A DNA stretch of 64,000 bases from Nocardia colli (GTDB taxonomy: Bacteria > Actinomycetota > Actinomycetes > Mycobacteriales > Mycobacteriaceae): the NCBI RefSeq assembly GCF_008704205.1, contig NZ_VXLC01000001.1, forward strand, positions 992,001-1,056,000. The letters run 5' to 3'. Of this stretch, positions 27,140-36,551 are shown one piece after another. A program made the translations under genes and the position numbers. Every line of letters begins with the position of its first letter. Position 1 is the stretch's first letter. The notes below the pieces were generated by a model that saw only the letters and a list, made by a program, of their open reading frames with translations, did not search any database and was not told the origin of the DNA.

Positions 27140-28189
27140 TCATCCGACCTCCGCTTCGATCCAGTCGAGCTGGGTGGCCACGAGTTCCAGCGTTTCGGCG
27201 TCCGGCACCGGCCCGAACAGGGCGAGTCCGAGCTGGTTCGGATCCTGGCCGGTGCGCGCCGCCACGGCGGCGATCAGCCGGTCCGGCGGAGTGTCCGCGG
27301 TCATCCCGAGCGGCGGGCGGATCCGGCGCAGGGTCGCCGCGCGCAGCTTGTTCGCGACGTGCTCGTGGTCCTTCGAGCGCCGGTACAGCGCGGCCTGCCC
27401 GGCGAGCAGCTCGTTCGCCGCCACCTCGACCGGGCGTGGTTCGCGCACCAGTGCGCCGCGACGGCGCGCCCGCCACCACACCACCAGGGCGGCGGCGATC
27501 AGGAATTGCAGGCCACCGAAGAAGACGGGGGCGGGCAACCGGTCCCAGATGGCGTCGTCACCGGTGCCGAAGCCGGAACCGCCGGAGTCGCGCGGTGGTC
27601 TGGTGCGCGGGATATCCGGTGGCTGCTGCGGGGTCGGCGCGTTCGGCGCGCCGCAGGACTGGAGGGAGGCGTAGAGCAGGAGCAGCAGCACGGCCGCGCC
27701 CGCCACGGCGGCCCAGAACTTGGGGTTGCGCAACAGATCCGGCAGTGGCGGCAGTTTCCGGCGGGTGCGCGGTGTCTTCTCGGTGGCGGTGACTTCGGTC
27801 GGTTCGAGGACCGGCGGCGGCGCTGCCGCGGAGAACCGGTCGGCGTATTCGAGTCTGCGGTACTCGTCCTCGGTGGCGCGGCGGCCGCCGTAGACGACCT
27901 CGTCGAAACTGTTTGCCGCGGGCTGGAATTCGGTGACGGTCTCCGGCGGGAGGGCGGTCGTCACGTCGTCGGCGGTTTCGCGGGCGGTGCGGGACCGGCG
28001 CACCTCGAGCACGCCGCGCTGTTCCAGTCCGCGCAGCACGGCGCGGAAACGTTCGCGTAGCGCGCTGTCGAAATCGCGGTGCTGCGCGGCATTCTCGGCG
28101 GCCGCACGGTGGTCGGCGGCCGCACCGAGGCGCGGTGGGCTCGGCGGCGGGACCGGATTGTCCTGGGGCGCTTGGTCGTACTCGCTCAT
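27140..28189 (-). CDS. DUF4129 domain membrane protein
   Basis: The 349-aa product has an N-terminal cytosolic part containing TALPPETVTEF and AADRFS-like pieces, two hydrophobic helices (WAAVAGAAVLLLLLYASL and FGGLQFLIAAALVVWW) and a C-terminal DUF4129-like part (YRRSKDHEHVANKLRAATLRRI). Its start overlaps the stop of the upstream membrane gene by 4 nt. It belongs to the MoxR/DUF58 operon; the molecular role is unknown. Confidence 0.8.
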   Translation of the reverse strand: MSEYDQAPQDNPVPPPSPPRLGAAADHRAAAENAAQHRDFDSALRERFRAVLRGLEQRGVLEVRRSRTARETADDVTTALPPETVTEFQPAANSFDEVVYGGRRATEDEYRRLEYADRFSAAAPPPVLEPTEVTATEKTPRTRRKLPPLPDLLRNPKFWAAVAGAAVLLLLLYASLQSCGAPNAPTPQQPPDIPRTRPPRDSGGSGFGTGDDAIWDRLPAPVFFGGLQFLIAAALVVWWRARRRGALVREPRPVEVAANELLAGQAALYRRSKDHEHVANKLRAATLRRIRPPLGMTADTPPDRLIAAVAARTGQDPNQLGLALFGPVPDAETLELVATQLDWIEAEVG

Positions 28190-29058
28190 CGCACCGCCTG
28201 CCCGGGGACGTGAATATCCAATCCTTCACGGCGGCAGCGGCGGTCGACGTAGGACACCACCCGGGTCGAGGCCTCGACGACCTCGCCGAACGCCACCACC
28301 AGCAGCACGCCGCTGGTGAGCAGCACGATCACCGGCCACCGATGGGTGCCGGAGAAATCCGAGAGATACCAGGGAATCCCGAGCAGCGGCACGGCCAGCA
28401 GCACGAGCAGGCAGCGCTGCACGAACCACAGTCCGGCCGTCTGCCATTCCGCGCCGACCGCAAGCAGTTTCGACCGGGCGACGGCCGCCCGATGCGGGGC
28501 TCGCTCGACGAGCATGGCCGGGACCGCGACGAACCGCTTGGCCCGCAGCCAGCCGAGCCAGGCCACGCCGAACGGGAGGCTGATGATCAGCGGACTGGAC
28601 AACGCGAGCACGCCGAACCCGACCAGGGTGTACAGGAGCTGGAAGATCAGCATCGGCCCGGCGGCACTGCCCGCCCGGCGCACGGCGGTGCGCGCGCCGA
28701 TCGGCGCACCCGACACGCTGGCCAGCCCGATCGCGACGGTCGTGCCGCGCAGTACGAACCGCAGCAGCCACACGCAGACCATCGTCGACAGGATCGCCGC
28801 CCACCCGGTGGCGGAGTCGGCACCGTCGGTCAGCTCGGAGATCCCCGCGGTGATCGCGACGACCAGCAGCTCCGCGGCGACCAGCGCGGACCCGCTCGAC
28901 CAGGCCAGCGCGCGCAGGTTCGCCTGGATCAGCGCGAACGGCACGTCCAGCAGTTCGCGGAAGGTCATCGGACGGATCGGCACCGTCGTTCCAGGGGACC
29001 CTGGTACCGGATCGTTCCCCGCCCCGACGGCACCGGCCGGGTCGGCGGCTGGTAGCAC
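28186..29058 (-). CDS. Multi-pass membrane protein of the MoxR/DUF58 cluster
   Basis: The 290-aa product (GTG start at 29058) has about six hydrophobic helices after a Pro/Gly-rich leader. The segment PMTFRELLDVPFALIQAN is typical of a glycerophosphodiester phosphodiesterase-like membrane region found in such clusters. It starts 9 nt after the stop of the TetR gene on the same strand, so it may share that gene's promoter. It overlaps the DUF4129 gene by 4 nt. Confidence 0.72.
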   Translation of the reverse strand: MLPAADPAGAVGAGNDPVPGSPGTTVPIRPMTFRELLDVPFALIQANLRALAWSSGSALVAAELLVVAITAGISELTDGADSATGWAAILSTMVCVWLLRFVLRGTTVAIGLASVSGAPIGARTAVRRAGSAAGPMLIFQLLYTLVGFGVLALSSPLIISLPFGVAWLGWLRAKRFVAVPAMLVERAPHRAAVARSKLLAVGAEWQTAGLWFVQRCLLVLLAVPLLGIPWYLSDFSGTHRWPVIVLLTSGVLLVVAFGEVVEASTRVVSYVDRRCRREGLDIHVPGQAVR

Positions 29059-29067
29059 GGGCCGAGT

Positions 29068-29610
29068 CTAGTCCAGCAGTCGTGCCACGACCTGGCGGTA
29101 GCGCGCCGGGTCGATCTGCGGCAGACCGAGCAGGGCGCGCAGGTACACGCCGTCGCCGACCAGCCGGATGAGGTCGGCCCGCACGGGGTCCTCGACCTCC
29201 TTGTCCAGCCCGTCCGACCAGGAGTCCATCATCTCCATCAGCGCCTGCTGCACCTCGTCGACCTCGGTGTCGGCCGCGGCGTCGATGGTGCGCATGGTCG
29301 CCAGCATCGAGCGGTAGATCTCGAGTTCCACCGCGTCGGCGGCGTTGTCCGTGTTCGGCGTCTGCAGATACCAGCTCGCGACGGACTGGCCGCGTTCGAG
29401 GTGTTCGTCCAGTTGCTGGCCCGCGCGGTCGGTGAGCCGGCGGACCAGCCCGGCGAGCAACGCGTCCTTGCTCTTGAAGTGATAGAGCAGCCCGCCCTTG
29501 GAGACGCCGGCCTGCGCCGCGACGCTCTCCAGCGTCACGTGCGACATGCCCTTTTCCAGGAGCAGGGATTCGAGGGCGTCCAGGATTCGGTCGCGGGTGT
29601 TGGCCGTCAC
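29068..29610 (-). CDS. TetR-family repressor of the divergent efflux gene
   Basis: The 180-aa product (GTG 29610) starts TANTRDRILDALESLLLEKG, then VTLESVAAQAGVSKGGLLYHFKSKDAL, a textbook TetR helix-turn-helix. The C-terminal helices are the ligand-binding part. It faces the MFS exporter across 65 nt with two copies of a 16-bp palindrome, so it very likely represses both genes and is released by a transported compound. Confidence 0.9.
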   Translation of the reverse strand: MTANTRDRILDALESLLLEKGMSHVTLESVAAQAGVSKGGLLYHFKSKDALLAGLVRRLTDRAGQQLDEHLERGQSVASWYLQTPNTDNAADAVELEIYRSMLATMRTIDAAADTEVDEVQQALMEMMDSWSDGLDKEVEDPVRADLIRLVGDGVYLRALLGLPQIDPARYRQVVARLLD

Positions 29611-29621
29611 CAGCGGAACTA

Positions 29622-29637
29622 TACCGGCTGGACGGTA
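29622..29637. promoter_or_regulatory. TetR operator, imperfect copy
   Basis: TACCGGCTGGACGGTA differs at two positions from the perfect palindrome at 29651-29666 and lies just upstream of the tetR start. Confidence 0.75.
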
Positions 29638-29650
29638 ATGTCTGATACTG

Positions 29651-29666
29651 TACCGTCCGGACGGTA
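29651..29666. promoter_or_regulatory. TetR operator, perfect 16-bp palindrome
   Basis: TACCGTCCGGACGGTA is its own reverse complement. It lies 9 nt before the MFS start. The 29-bp spacing from the second copy puts two dimers on nearly the same DNA face. Confidence 0.85.
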
Positions 29667-29675
29667 AGAAGAGAT

Positions 29676-31247
29676 ATGCGACGGAAGTCGAGAAAGCCAA
29701 TGACCACACACACCGCGAAGAACCCCCGGCTGACCGGGCCGAACGTCGAGACCCCACCCCGCGCCACCGCGCGCGACTGGGCTGGCCTCGCCGTGCTCGC
29801 GCTCGCGCTGCTGCTGCTGGCCGTGGACGCCACCGTGCTCGACCTGGCCGTGCCCGCGATCAGCGCGGATCTGGCGCCGACCACGCCGCAGCTGCTGTGG
29901 ATCATCGACGTCTACTCGTTCGTGCTGGCCGGCCTGCTGGTGATGATGGGCAACCTCGGCGACCGGATCGGCCGGCGCAGGCTGCTGCTGATCGGCGCGG
30001 CCGGATTCGGCATCGCGTCGGTGATCGCGGCCTGGGCCGTCTCGCCGGAGATGCTGATCGGCGCGCGCGTGCTGCAGGGTGTCGCCGGTGCGACGCTGAT
30101 GCCCGCGACGCTCGGCCTGATCCGGTCGATGTTCCTCGATCCACGCCAGCGCACCGTCGCCATCGCGGTGTGGAGCGCGATGGCCGGCGGCGGCGCGGCG
30201 GCCGGACCGCTGCTCGGCGGCTGGCTGCTCGAGCACTACTGGTGGGGCTCGGTGTTCCTGGTGAACCTGCCGGTCATGCTGGTGCTGATCGCCCTGGGCC
30301 CGTTCCTGGTGCCGGAATCGCGGGACCCGAACCCGGGTCGCTTCGATCTGCCGAGCGCCGGACTGTCGATGCTCGCGCTGGTGCCGATCGTGTACGCGAT
30401 CAAGGAGTCGGCGGCGCACGGGCTCAGCCTGCCGCTGGCCGGGATCGGCGCGGTCGGTGTGGTGGCCGGCGTGGTGTTCGTGCGCAGGCAGCGCATCCTG
30501 GACGACCCGATGCTGGACCTGAAGTTGTTCGCGCTGCCCAGGTTCCGCACCGCGGTGATCACCAACCTGCTCGCGGTGTTCGCGCTGGCCGGTGTACTGT
30601 TCTTCGGCTCGCAGTACCTGCAGCTGGTGCTCGGTCACTCGCCGATGGAAGCCGGACTGCTGTTGCTGCCGGGTCTGGCGGCCAGCGTGCTCGCGTCGCT
30701 CGCCGCGGCGTGGCTGGTGCAGCGGATCCGGCCGGGCGCCGTGCTCGGCAGCGCGCTGACCGTCGCCGCGTTCGGTTCCGCGCTGTTCTTCTGGCTCGGG
30801 CCGGATGCCGCGGGCAGCACCACGCCGTTCATCCTCGGGTTCCTCTTCATCGGCGCGGGTGTCGGTGTGGCGCTGACGGTTTCGTCGGATCTGGTGGTCA
30901 GCTCGGCGCCGGTCGAGCGGGCCGGCGCGGCCGCGGCGGTGTCGGAGACCGCCTACGAGACCGGCATCGCGCTGGGCGTGGCCATCCTCGGCAGCGTGGT
31001 CATGGCGATCTTCCGCAACGGGCTCGACCTGACCCACGTGCCCGGCGACCAGGTGGGCGTCGCGTCGGAATCCCTCGGCGCGGCAACCGGATTCGCGCGG
31101 CAGCTGCCGGAGGCGGTATCGGGTGAGTTCCTCACCTCGGTGCACACGGCGTTCGTCTCCGGCATCCACTTCGCCGCGATCGGCACGGCCTCGATCCTGC
31201 TGATCGCCGCGGTGGTGGCGTTCCGGTTGCGCACGGCGCGTCCGTAA
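29676..31247 (+). CDS. MFS multidrug exporter, 14-helix DHA2/QacA type
   Basis: The 523-aa product has a basic N-terminus and about 14 hydrophobic helices. Family motifs include DATVLDLAVPAIS in helix 1, GNLGDRIGRRRLLL (motif A) and GAAAGPLLGGWLLEHYWWGSVFLVNLP (motif C region, read in pieces). It resembles LfrA/EmrB-type drug-proton antiporters. It is divergent from its TetR regulator and separated by paired operators. A hairpin terminator follows at 31261-31292. Confidence 0.9.
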   Translation: MRRKSRKPMTTHTAKNPRLTGPNVETPPRATARDWAGLAVLALALLLLAVDATVLDLAVPAISADLAPTTPQLLWIIDVYSFVLAGLLVMMGNLGDRIGRRRLLLIGAAGFGIASVIAAWAVSPEMLIGARVLQGVAGATLMPATLGLIRSMFLDPRQRTVAIAVWSAMAGGGAAAGPLLGGWLLEHYWWGSVFLVNLPVMLVLIALGPFLVPESRDPNPGRFDLPSAGLSMLALVPIVYAIKESAAHGLSLPLAGIGAVGVVAGVVFVRRQRILDDPMLDLKLFALPRFRTAVITNLLAVFALAGVLFFGSQYLQLVLGHSPMEAGLLLLPGLAASVLASLAAAWLVQRIRPGAVLGSALTVAAFGSALFFWLGPDAAGSTTPFILGFLFIGAGVGVALTVSSDLVVSSAPVERAGAAAAVSETAYETGIALGVAILGSVVMAIFRNGLDLTHVPGDQVGVASESLGAATGFARQLPEAVSGEFLTSVHTAFVSGIHFAAIGTASILLIAAVVAFRLRTARP

Positions 31248-31260
31248 TACCGGTTGATTC

Positions 31261-31292
31261 GTACCCCGCTCCGCATCGTCGGAGCGGGGTAC
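31261..31292. terminator. Hairpin terminator between convergent genes
   Basis: GTACCCCGCTCCG pairs perfectly with CGGAGCGGGGTAC around CATCGT. It lies between the MFS stop and the convergent cyclase gene's stop and can act in both directions. Confidence 0.8.
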
Positions 31293-31299
31293 GTCTGCT

Positions 31300-32910
31300 T
31301 CAGGTGGAAAGCCCGTCGCTGTGCTGGCCGCCCGGGCGGCGGTCGCGATCGGCGCGCGGTCCGGTGCGGCGCGGGCGGGCGAGCTGGGTGGGGGTGAGGC
31401 GGCCGCGCAGGGTAACGGATTCGCCGAGCTGCCAGTGCTCGGTTTCGGTGGCAGCCGCGGCGGCGATGGTGTTCGCGGAGGCGAGCAGCAGGTCGTCCTG
31501 CTTGGCGAGTTCGCACAGCCGGGCGGCCTCGTTGACCGCGTCGCCGATGACGGTGAACTCGTAGCGCTGCCGGGCGCCGACATTGCCCGCGACCACCCGG
31601 CCCGCGGCGACGCCGATCGCGGCGATGAAGTCGTTGGCGGTGGTGTCGAGCCGCCGCCGGATCGCGCGGGCGCAGGCCAGCGCCGCGCCGGGGGCGTCGG
31701 ACAGGGCGGCGGGCGTGCCGAATACGGCCAGCGCGGCATCGCCCTCGAACTTGTTGAGCAGCCCGCCGTGCGCCTCGACCTCGTCGACCACGATGTCGAA
31801 GAACCGGTTCAGGATGGCCACCATCTCGGCGGCGGGCACCGTCGCGGCCATCGTGGTCGAGCCGACGATGTCGACGAACAGCGCCGCCGCCTCGGTCTCC
31901 ACGCCGCCGAGCGACGGGTTGCCGGCCAGCGCCGCGTCGGCGACATCGCGGCCGACGTGCTTGCCGAACAGATCGCGGATCTGTTCGCGCTCGCGCAGCC
32001 CCTCCACCATGTGGTTGAAACCGCTTTGCAGCTCACCGAGTTCGGTGCCGTCGTACACGGTGATGTTCACCCGCAGGTCGCCGTCCTCCACCTGGCGCAG
32101 CGCGCGGCGCACGCCGCGGATCGGCGCGATGGTCGCGGCCACCGTCTGCATCATCAGCAGCAGGCCGAACACCAGCGTGGCGCCGCCCAGCGACAGCACG
32201 CACACCGCGAGCCGGGCCGTGCTCACCGACGAGTCGACCAGCGCCCACACCGCGACGATCATCGACAGCGCCACCGGCACGCCCGCGCCGAGCATCCAGG
32301 CGATCAGCGAACGGATGAACACGCCCATCCCGCGCCTGCGCCGCGACGGCGCGGCGTCGAGCACCCGCGCGGTCACCGCCCGCAGCGCGAATTCGGCGAT
32401 CAGATAGCTGTTGGCGCACACCACGACGGCGCTGAACCCGATGCCGAGCAGGATCTTCGGAATGAGCGCGGGCTCGACCACGCCGTAGAGCGGGGTCAGC
32501 ACCGCCGCACCGGCCAGCCACAGCACCGCCTGCCGCAGGACCAGTCGGCGCGGCACCGCGGCGGCGGCGATCTGCTCGGCCTCGTTCGGCACCTGATTCG
32601 GATCGGTCGCCCAGCGCAACGCGCGCAGCCCGCTGACCGTGCCCCACCACATGCCGATCAGCAGCGCCAGCGCCGAGTACGCCGGCGTCGCGATCACGTT
32701 GAGCAGCAGCAGTTCCCTGGTGAACACCGAGGGCCCGGGCAGCACGAACCCGATCAGCGCGAAGGTGACCGCCATCCCGGCCAGGTTCGCGGCCACCAGC
32801 GGCACGGTGAGCAGCAGCTGCACCCGCAGCCGGCGCATCCCCGACGATTCGTCCACCGGTCCGAGCAGCCGTGACCCGAAGGCGGCTGTCGAAACGTCAC
32901 TGTGGGCCAT
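31300..32910 (-). CDS. Membrane adenylate/guanylate cyclase with HAMP domain
   Basis: The 536-aa product (ATG 32910) has six hydrophobic helices in about 300 residues, a HAMP linker (IAPIRGVRRALRQVEDGDLRVN) and a class III cyclase domain. Both metal-binding Asp are present (ALFVDIVGST and FEGDAALAVFG), the adenine-selecting Lys lies in NKFEGD, and VIGDAVNEAARL carries the Asp, Asn and Arg needed for catalysis. The layout matches mycobacterial Rv1318c-Rv1320c/Rv3645-type cyclases, so cAMP synthesis is expected. Confidence 0.9.
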   Translation of the reverse strand: MAHSDVSTAAFGSRLLGPVDESSGMRRLRVQLLLTVPLVAANLAGMAVTFALIGFVLPGPSVFTRELLLLNVIATPAYSALALLIGMWWGTVSGLRALRWATDPNQVPNEAEQIAAAAVPRRLVLRQAVLWLAGAAVLTPLYGVVEPALIPKILLGIGFSAVVVCANSYLIAEFALRAVTARVLDAAPSRRRRGMGVFIRSLIAWMLGAGVPVALSMIVAVWALVDSSVSTARLAVCVLSLGGATLVFGLLLMMQTVAATIAPIRGVRRALRQVEDGDLRVNITVYDGTELGELQSGFNHMVEGLREREQIRDLFGKHVGRDVADAALAGNPSLGGVETEAAALFVDIVGSTTMAATVPAAEMVAILNRFFDIVVDEVEAHGGLLNKFEGDAALAVFGTPAALSDAPGAALACARAIRRRLDTTANDFIAAIGVAAGRVVAGNVGARQRYEFTVIGDAVNEAARLCELAKQDDLLLASANTIAAAAATETEHWQLGESVTLRGRLTPTQLARPRRTGPRADRDRRPGGQHSDGLST

Positions 32911-33183
32911 GGGAGGAAAGCCTAGGCCGGACCACCCGCGAAGAGCCGGACCAGACGTCCAGGATCGGCCGAGCGCCTCGACGATCGGCCGGGTGCGCAG
33001 GTCGGCCCGGGCGCAGAACCGCTCCGCCGGCCCGGCCGGTCGCGCCCGATCGACGGGCCGGCGGCGCTGGGCGAGTTCGTGGCGGATCGGGCAGCGCGGT
33101 AGGGCGACGGCACCGCCGTGCGTCGCCGACATCGTGCGGGCCCGGTTCGCTCGAACGCGTCGCATGGCCCCCACGGTAGGCAC

Positions 33184-34899
33184 TCAGCGCCCGCGCGGCA
33201 GTTCCCGCTGGTCGCGGCCGGAAAGCCCGGACTGCCGACGGCCGCTGAGCTCGTCCTGCCGGGCGGCGGGCAGGCCGTAGGACTGGTCGTCGCCGGAGCC
33301 GTCCGGGAGCGCCGAGTAGCGCGGGTCCTGCTGCCCGTAGTCCGCGTCGACCACGGTGGCCGCGAGGTGCTGGGCGCGCAGGGCCTCCGGCGAGCCCGGT
33401 GCCAGCTGATACCCGGCCGGCGCGTGCGAGTCCTGGGTGTCGATGGTGACCTTGCGGGTGCGCTTGAGCGTGAAGGTGATCTCCTCGACCTCTTCGAACG
33501 CCTGCCTGGCCGTGCGCAGCGGGTGGGTGGCGTTGTCGATCGCGTTGGCCACGAACGACGGGACCAGCGGGCGGATCAGCCGCGCCGCGGTGTCGGTGAA
33601 CGGCACCGTGCCGATCAGCGGGAGTTCCAGCCCGCCACCGGTCTTGGGCAGCCGGGCGGGCACGCCGGTGCTCGGCGCGAGGGCGCGCGCGGAGACCGGC
33701 GCGGGTAGGTTCGGGAATCCTTCGGCAGACACGGAGCTGTCCTTTCGGTCGTCAGCCGGTGCGGCTGGTAGTTCGGGGCGGCGCGGCGGTTCGCTGATGC
33801 CGATCTCCAGCCCGCCGATGGCCGCGACGATGCGGGTGCGCTGCCGTTCCCGGTCGATGGCGGCGTCCGCCTCGATCGCGAGGCGGGCCGCGGTGAGTTC
33901 CTGCTCGGCGCGCAGCGCCTCGGCCTCGGCCCGCGTCTCGGCCCGTTTGATCGCGATCGCGGCGTCTGCCGCGTGCTCGGCCCGGTCCTGCACATCCAGG
34001 AACGCGGTGCGCCGGTCGAACGAGGTCTGCCCGCGCCACCAGCGCAGCAGCAGCGGCAGCAGGGCGAGGGCGATCAACGCGACGATGGTCAGGATGCGCA
34101 GCGGCATGGCCCCGCCGTGCCGGGTGGTGTAGTCGTTCATCGCCTGCCAGCGCGCGCCGAGGCCGCGGTCGGCGGTGCCGAAGGCGGCCGATTCGGCTGC
34201 GGTGACGGCCTTTTCGTCGTCGGCGATGCGCTGATCCAGCGGCTCGACCCGGCCCTGCGCCGTGGCCAGCTGCTTGCGCGCGTCGTCGAGCATGTCCGTG
34301 GCGATCTGGGCTTCCGGTCCGCGCCCGGGCACCCGGGTGATCGGCAACTGCGCGCACTCCGGGTTCGGGCTGAGCTCGCAGCGGGCGATCAGCAGTGAAC
34401 GGTCGACCTCGGCCTGCGCCTTGGCAATCGTCTGATCCAGCGTGCTCCGGTCGGCCCGCGCCTGGTCCAGCGCGGCGCGCGCGGTGACCACCTGGGGTGC
34501 CGAAGCGACTGAGCGCTGGGCTCTTTCGTCCAGGGTCCGGTCGACGCTGCCGCCGAAGACGACGATCGCGGCCAGCTCGGCGATCAGGCCGCCGGCCAGC
34601 ACCGCGAGGGCGAGGCGGCCCAGCAGGCCGAGCCGGTCGGGTCCGCCGCCGGGTCGCGCGGTCGCCAGCGCCCGCGCGATCGCGCCCGCGAGCACCGCGA
34701 CGAGCAGCGCCACCAGGATGATCGCGAGCACCGCCCAGGTGCCGGTCGAGGCCAGCGCGAACACGGTGATCAGGCCGGACACGACCGCGAACAGCAGCAC
34801 CGCCGCGCCGGTGACGGCATAGCTGGTGTGTTCGTGGCGGTAGGCGACTTCGCTGTGCTGACCCCCGCCGAGCCAGGTGAACAAGCCGGTGAGGGTCAT
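33184..34899 (-). CDS. DUF4407 membrane protein
   Basis: The 571-aa product starts MTLTGLFTWLGGG and has three hydrophobic helices in the first 120 residues and a fourth near 280. The segment between is helical and charged (ARADRSTLDQTIAKAQAEVDRSLL), as in DUF4407 proteins, and is followed by a cytosolic coiled region (AADAAIAIKRAETRAEAEALRAEQEL, in pieces). The C-terminal 200 residues are Pro- and Arg-rich and poorly conserved. Function unknown in the family. Confidence 0.78.
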   Translation of the reverse strand: MTLTGLFTWLGGGQHSEVAYRHEHTSYAVTGAAVLLFAVVSGLITVFALASTGTWAVLAIILVALLVAVLAGAIARALATARPGGGPDRLGLLGRLALAVLAGGLIAELAAIVVFGGSVDRTLDERAQRSVASAPQVVTARAALDQARADRSTLDQTIAKAQAEVDRSLLIARCELSPNPECAQLPITRVPGRGPEAQIATDMLDDARKQLATAQGRVEPLDQRIADDEKAVTAAESAAFGTADRGLGARWQAMNDYTTRHGGAMPLRILTIVALIALALLPLLLRWWRGQTSFDRRTAFLDVQDRAEHAADAAIAIKRAETRAEAEALRAEQELTAARLAIEADAAIDRERQRTRIVAAIGGLEIGISEPPRRPELPAAPADDRKDSSVSAEGFPNLPAPVSARALAPSTGVPARLPKTGGGLELPLIGTVPFTDTAARLIRPLVPSFVANAIDNATHPLRTARQAFEEVEEITFTLKRTRKVTIDTQDSHAPAGYQLAPGSPEALRAQHLAATVVDADYGQQDPRYSALPDGSGDDQSYGLPAARQDELSGRRQSGLSGRDQRELPRGR

Positions 34900-35092
34900 G
34901 GGAACTCACATCCTCTTGGTCCCAGGGGATTTCGCGGGCTCAACCGTCACGGTTTCGTGGTCACAGCGTGACAGGACTGTCCCCGACACACCGAGTGGCA
35001 TCGGACGTATGTGGCCAGGCTCACTTTGCCCGGGTTCGCCTACTCTGACTCGATGATCCGTTTCCGCGCGCACCATCTCGGGAGGTCAGCCC

Positions 35093-35677
35093 ATGCGGTT
35101 CGTCACGCTGATGATCATGTCGGCGGCACTGATCGTGTCGCCGGTTAGCGCGAACGCGGATCCGGGCGGCGACCGCGGATCGCTGGACCGCCTGGTCGCG
35201 CTGGTGCTCGAGCGCCTGGACACCGGCGACGCGGTGGCCGCGGCGAAGTGGGCGAGCGCCGCGCCGACCGGCGCCGAGCCCACCATCGACGACCCGGCCA
35301 GGGAGGCCGTGGTCTACGACTCGATGGCCCGGCTGGGCGCGGAGCTCGACCTGCCGGAAGGCTGGGTGCGGCAGGTGTTCGCCGCGCAGATCGAGTCCAA
35401 CAAGATCGTGCAGCGCGGCCTGATCACCCGCTGGCGGTTCGACCCGGCCGCCGCGCCCGGTTCGGCCCCGGATCTGGCCTCGGTGCGCCCGGTGATCGAC
35501 CGGGTGAACGTCGGGATCGTCGACCAACTCGCCGCGCGGCGCGCCGAACTGAGCGCGCCGGATTGCGCGGAAAGATTGGCTTACAGCGTCTTCGAGGTAT
35601 TCGGCGCGGGCAATACCGACGCGCTGCATCAGGCCGCGCTGGTGCGTGCCGCAGCGGCACTGTGTGCGCCGCGTTGA
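35093..35677 (+). CDS. Secreted chorismate mutase (AroQ gamma type)
   Basis: The 194-aa precursor has a signal peptide MRFVTLMIMSAALIVSPVSANA. The mature helical domain shows the AroQ-gamma residues: LVALVLERLDTGDAVAAAKW near the start (Arg and Lys of the active site), then VFAAQIESNKIVQRGL. It resembles the exported chorismate mutase Rv1885c of M. tuberculosis, which turns chorismate into prephenate outside the cytoplasm. Two late Cys (DCAERL and LCAPR) may form the disulphide known from that enzyme. An aggt Shine-Dalgarno precedes the ATG. Confidence 0.85.
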   Translation: MRFVTLMIMSAALIVSPVSANADPGGDRGSLDRLVALVLERLDTGDAVAAAKWASAAPTGAEPTIDDPAREAVVYDSMARLGAELDLPEGWVRQVFAAQIESNKIVQRGLITRWRFDPAAAPGSAPDLASVRPVIDRVNVGIVDQLAARRAELSAPDCAERLAYSVFEVFGAGNTDALHQAALVRAAAALCAPR

Positions 35678-36551
35678 ACGCTGCGCGGCCCGCGCAGAAC
35701 GGTTCTTAGGACGCCCTGAACCCCTTTTTAAGCGCCGACTTCAGGGCCATGAGTTCGGCCGGTCGGCGAATATTCGGCGAAAAGGCCACCGGCCCGCAAT
35801 AAGTCGCGTCTATTACCGCCTGACGGCGTATAGGTTTCGGTTACCAAAATGTGTCGAATACCACTCCGCCGTGTTAGCTGCATGTGTGCTGAAAGCCACA
35901 GCGGGCAAAAGAATCCGGACGGTCGGATCCCGTCGCGGGCTCGTCAGGACCCTGTCGGAAATCTCTCATCCACCCCGCTTTCGAGTTAGCCGCCGCGGAG
36001 TGGTTTGCCGGGTGCGAAGCGAGGGAAATCATCTTCGATGCAGGTGAGAGCGGTTTCCTGACCTATTTGCGAGGTTTGGGGCCGCTCTCGCGCGCCGGCG
36101 GCAGGCGGCTGGCCACGAGTGCCGCAGGATCGATCATGGGGTACTCGCTGCTTTACACTGGACGACGCGCACACGTGGAGGACCGAATGAAGAAGCCCAG
36201 CTAGACCCGGTTATTAGTGCAACCTAAGTTGGTTGGGCCCCGGACCTGACTTATCGTTTGCTCTTACGCCGAACACAGAATGCTCGGCACCCTCGCCCGC
36301 TCGGGCAGCTCCTAACCGGTGCTCAGCGTAGCGGGCCGGAACCCGCACGGAGGTAAGGATCTCGTTAGGGATCTGTTACCGACGAGCACCCACTACGTCA
36401 CTGAAGCGGGTGAACAACTGGAGACGTGACTGCACGCCGAAGACCATCAGCGCGGCTGGTTTCGGAACGTACGGGCGCAGTCTTGTACGGAGGCATTCAG
36501 ACGAAATTGCCTATTTCTTTTTCGTCGAACGCCCTTCTTGAAGGCAGAGGC
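35678..36551. other. Long intergenic region and gltB leader
   Basis: About 870 nt precede gltB. The left part (35700-36100) has no recognisable gene. Around 36150-36190 a likely promoter (ctttacactgg) is followed by a five-codon mini-ORF at 36187. The rest, about 350 nt, would be an untranslated gltB leader with several G+C-rich inverted repeats (for example near 36284-36340). I could not match it to a named riboswitch. Confidence 0.45.
36187..36204 (+). CDS. Five-codon mini-ORF (MKKPS) in the gltB leader
   Basis: ATG AAG AAG CCC AGC TAG is preceded by GTGGAGG with a six-base spacer, an unusually good ribosome site for a non-functional ORF. It lies 348 nt upstream of gltB on the same strand, behind a plausible promoter. 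A leader peptide role is possible but unproven. Confidence 0.3.
   Translation: MKKPS

Noticed and set aside
36205..36551. Known riboswitch (cobalamin, glycine, c-di-AMP or SAM) in the gltB leader
   Set aside because: I did not find the conserved sequence boxes of any of these classes.
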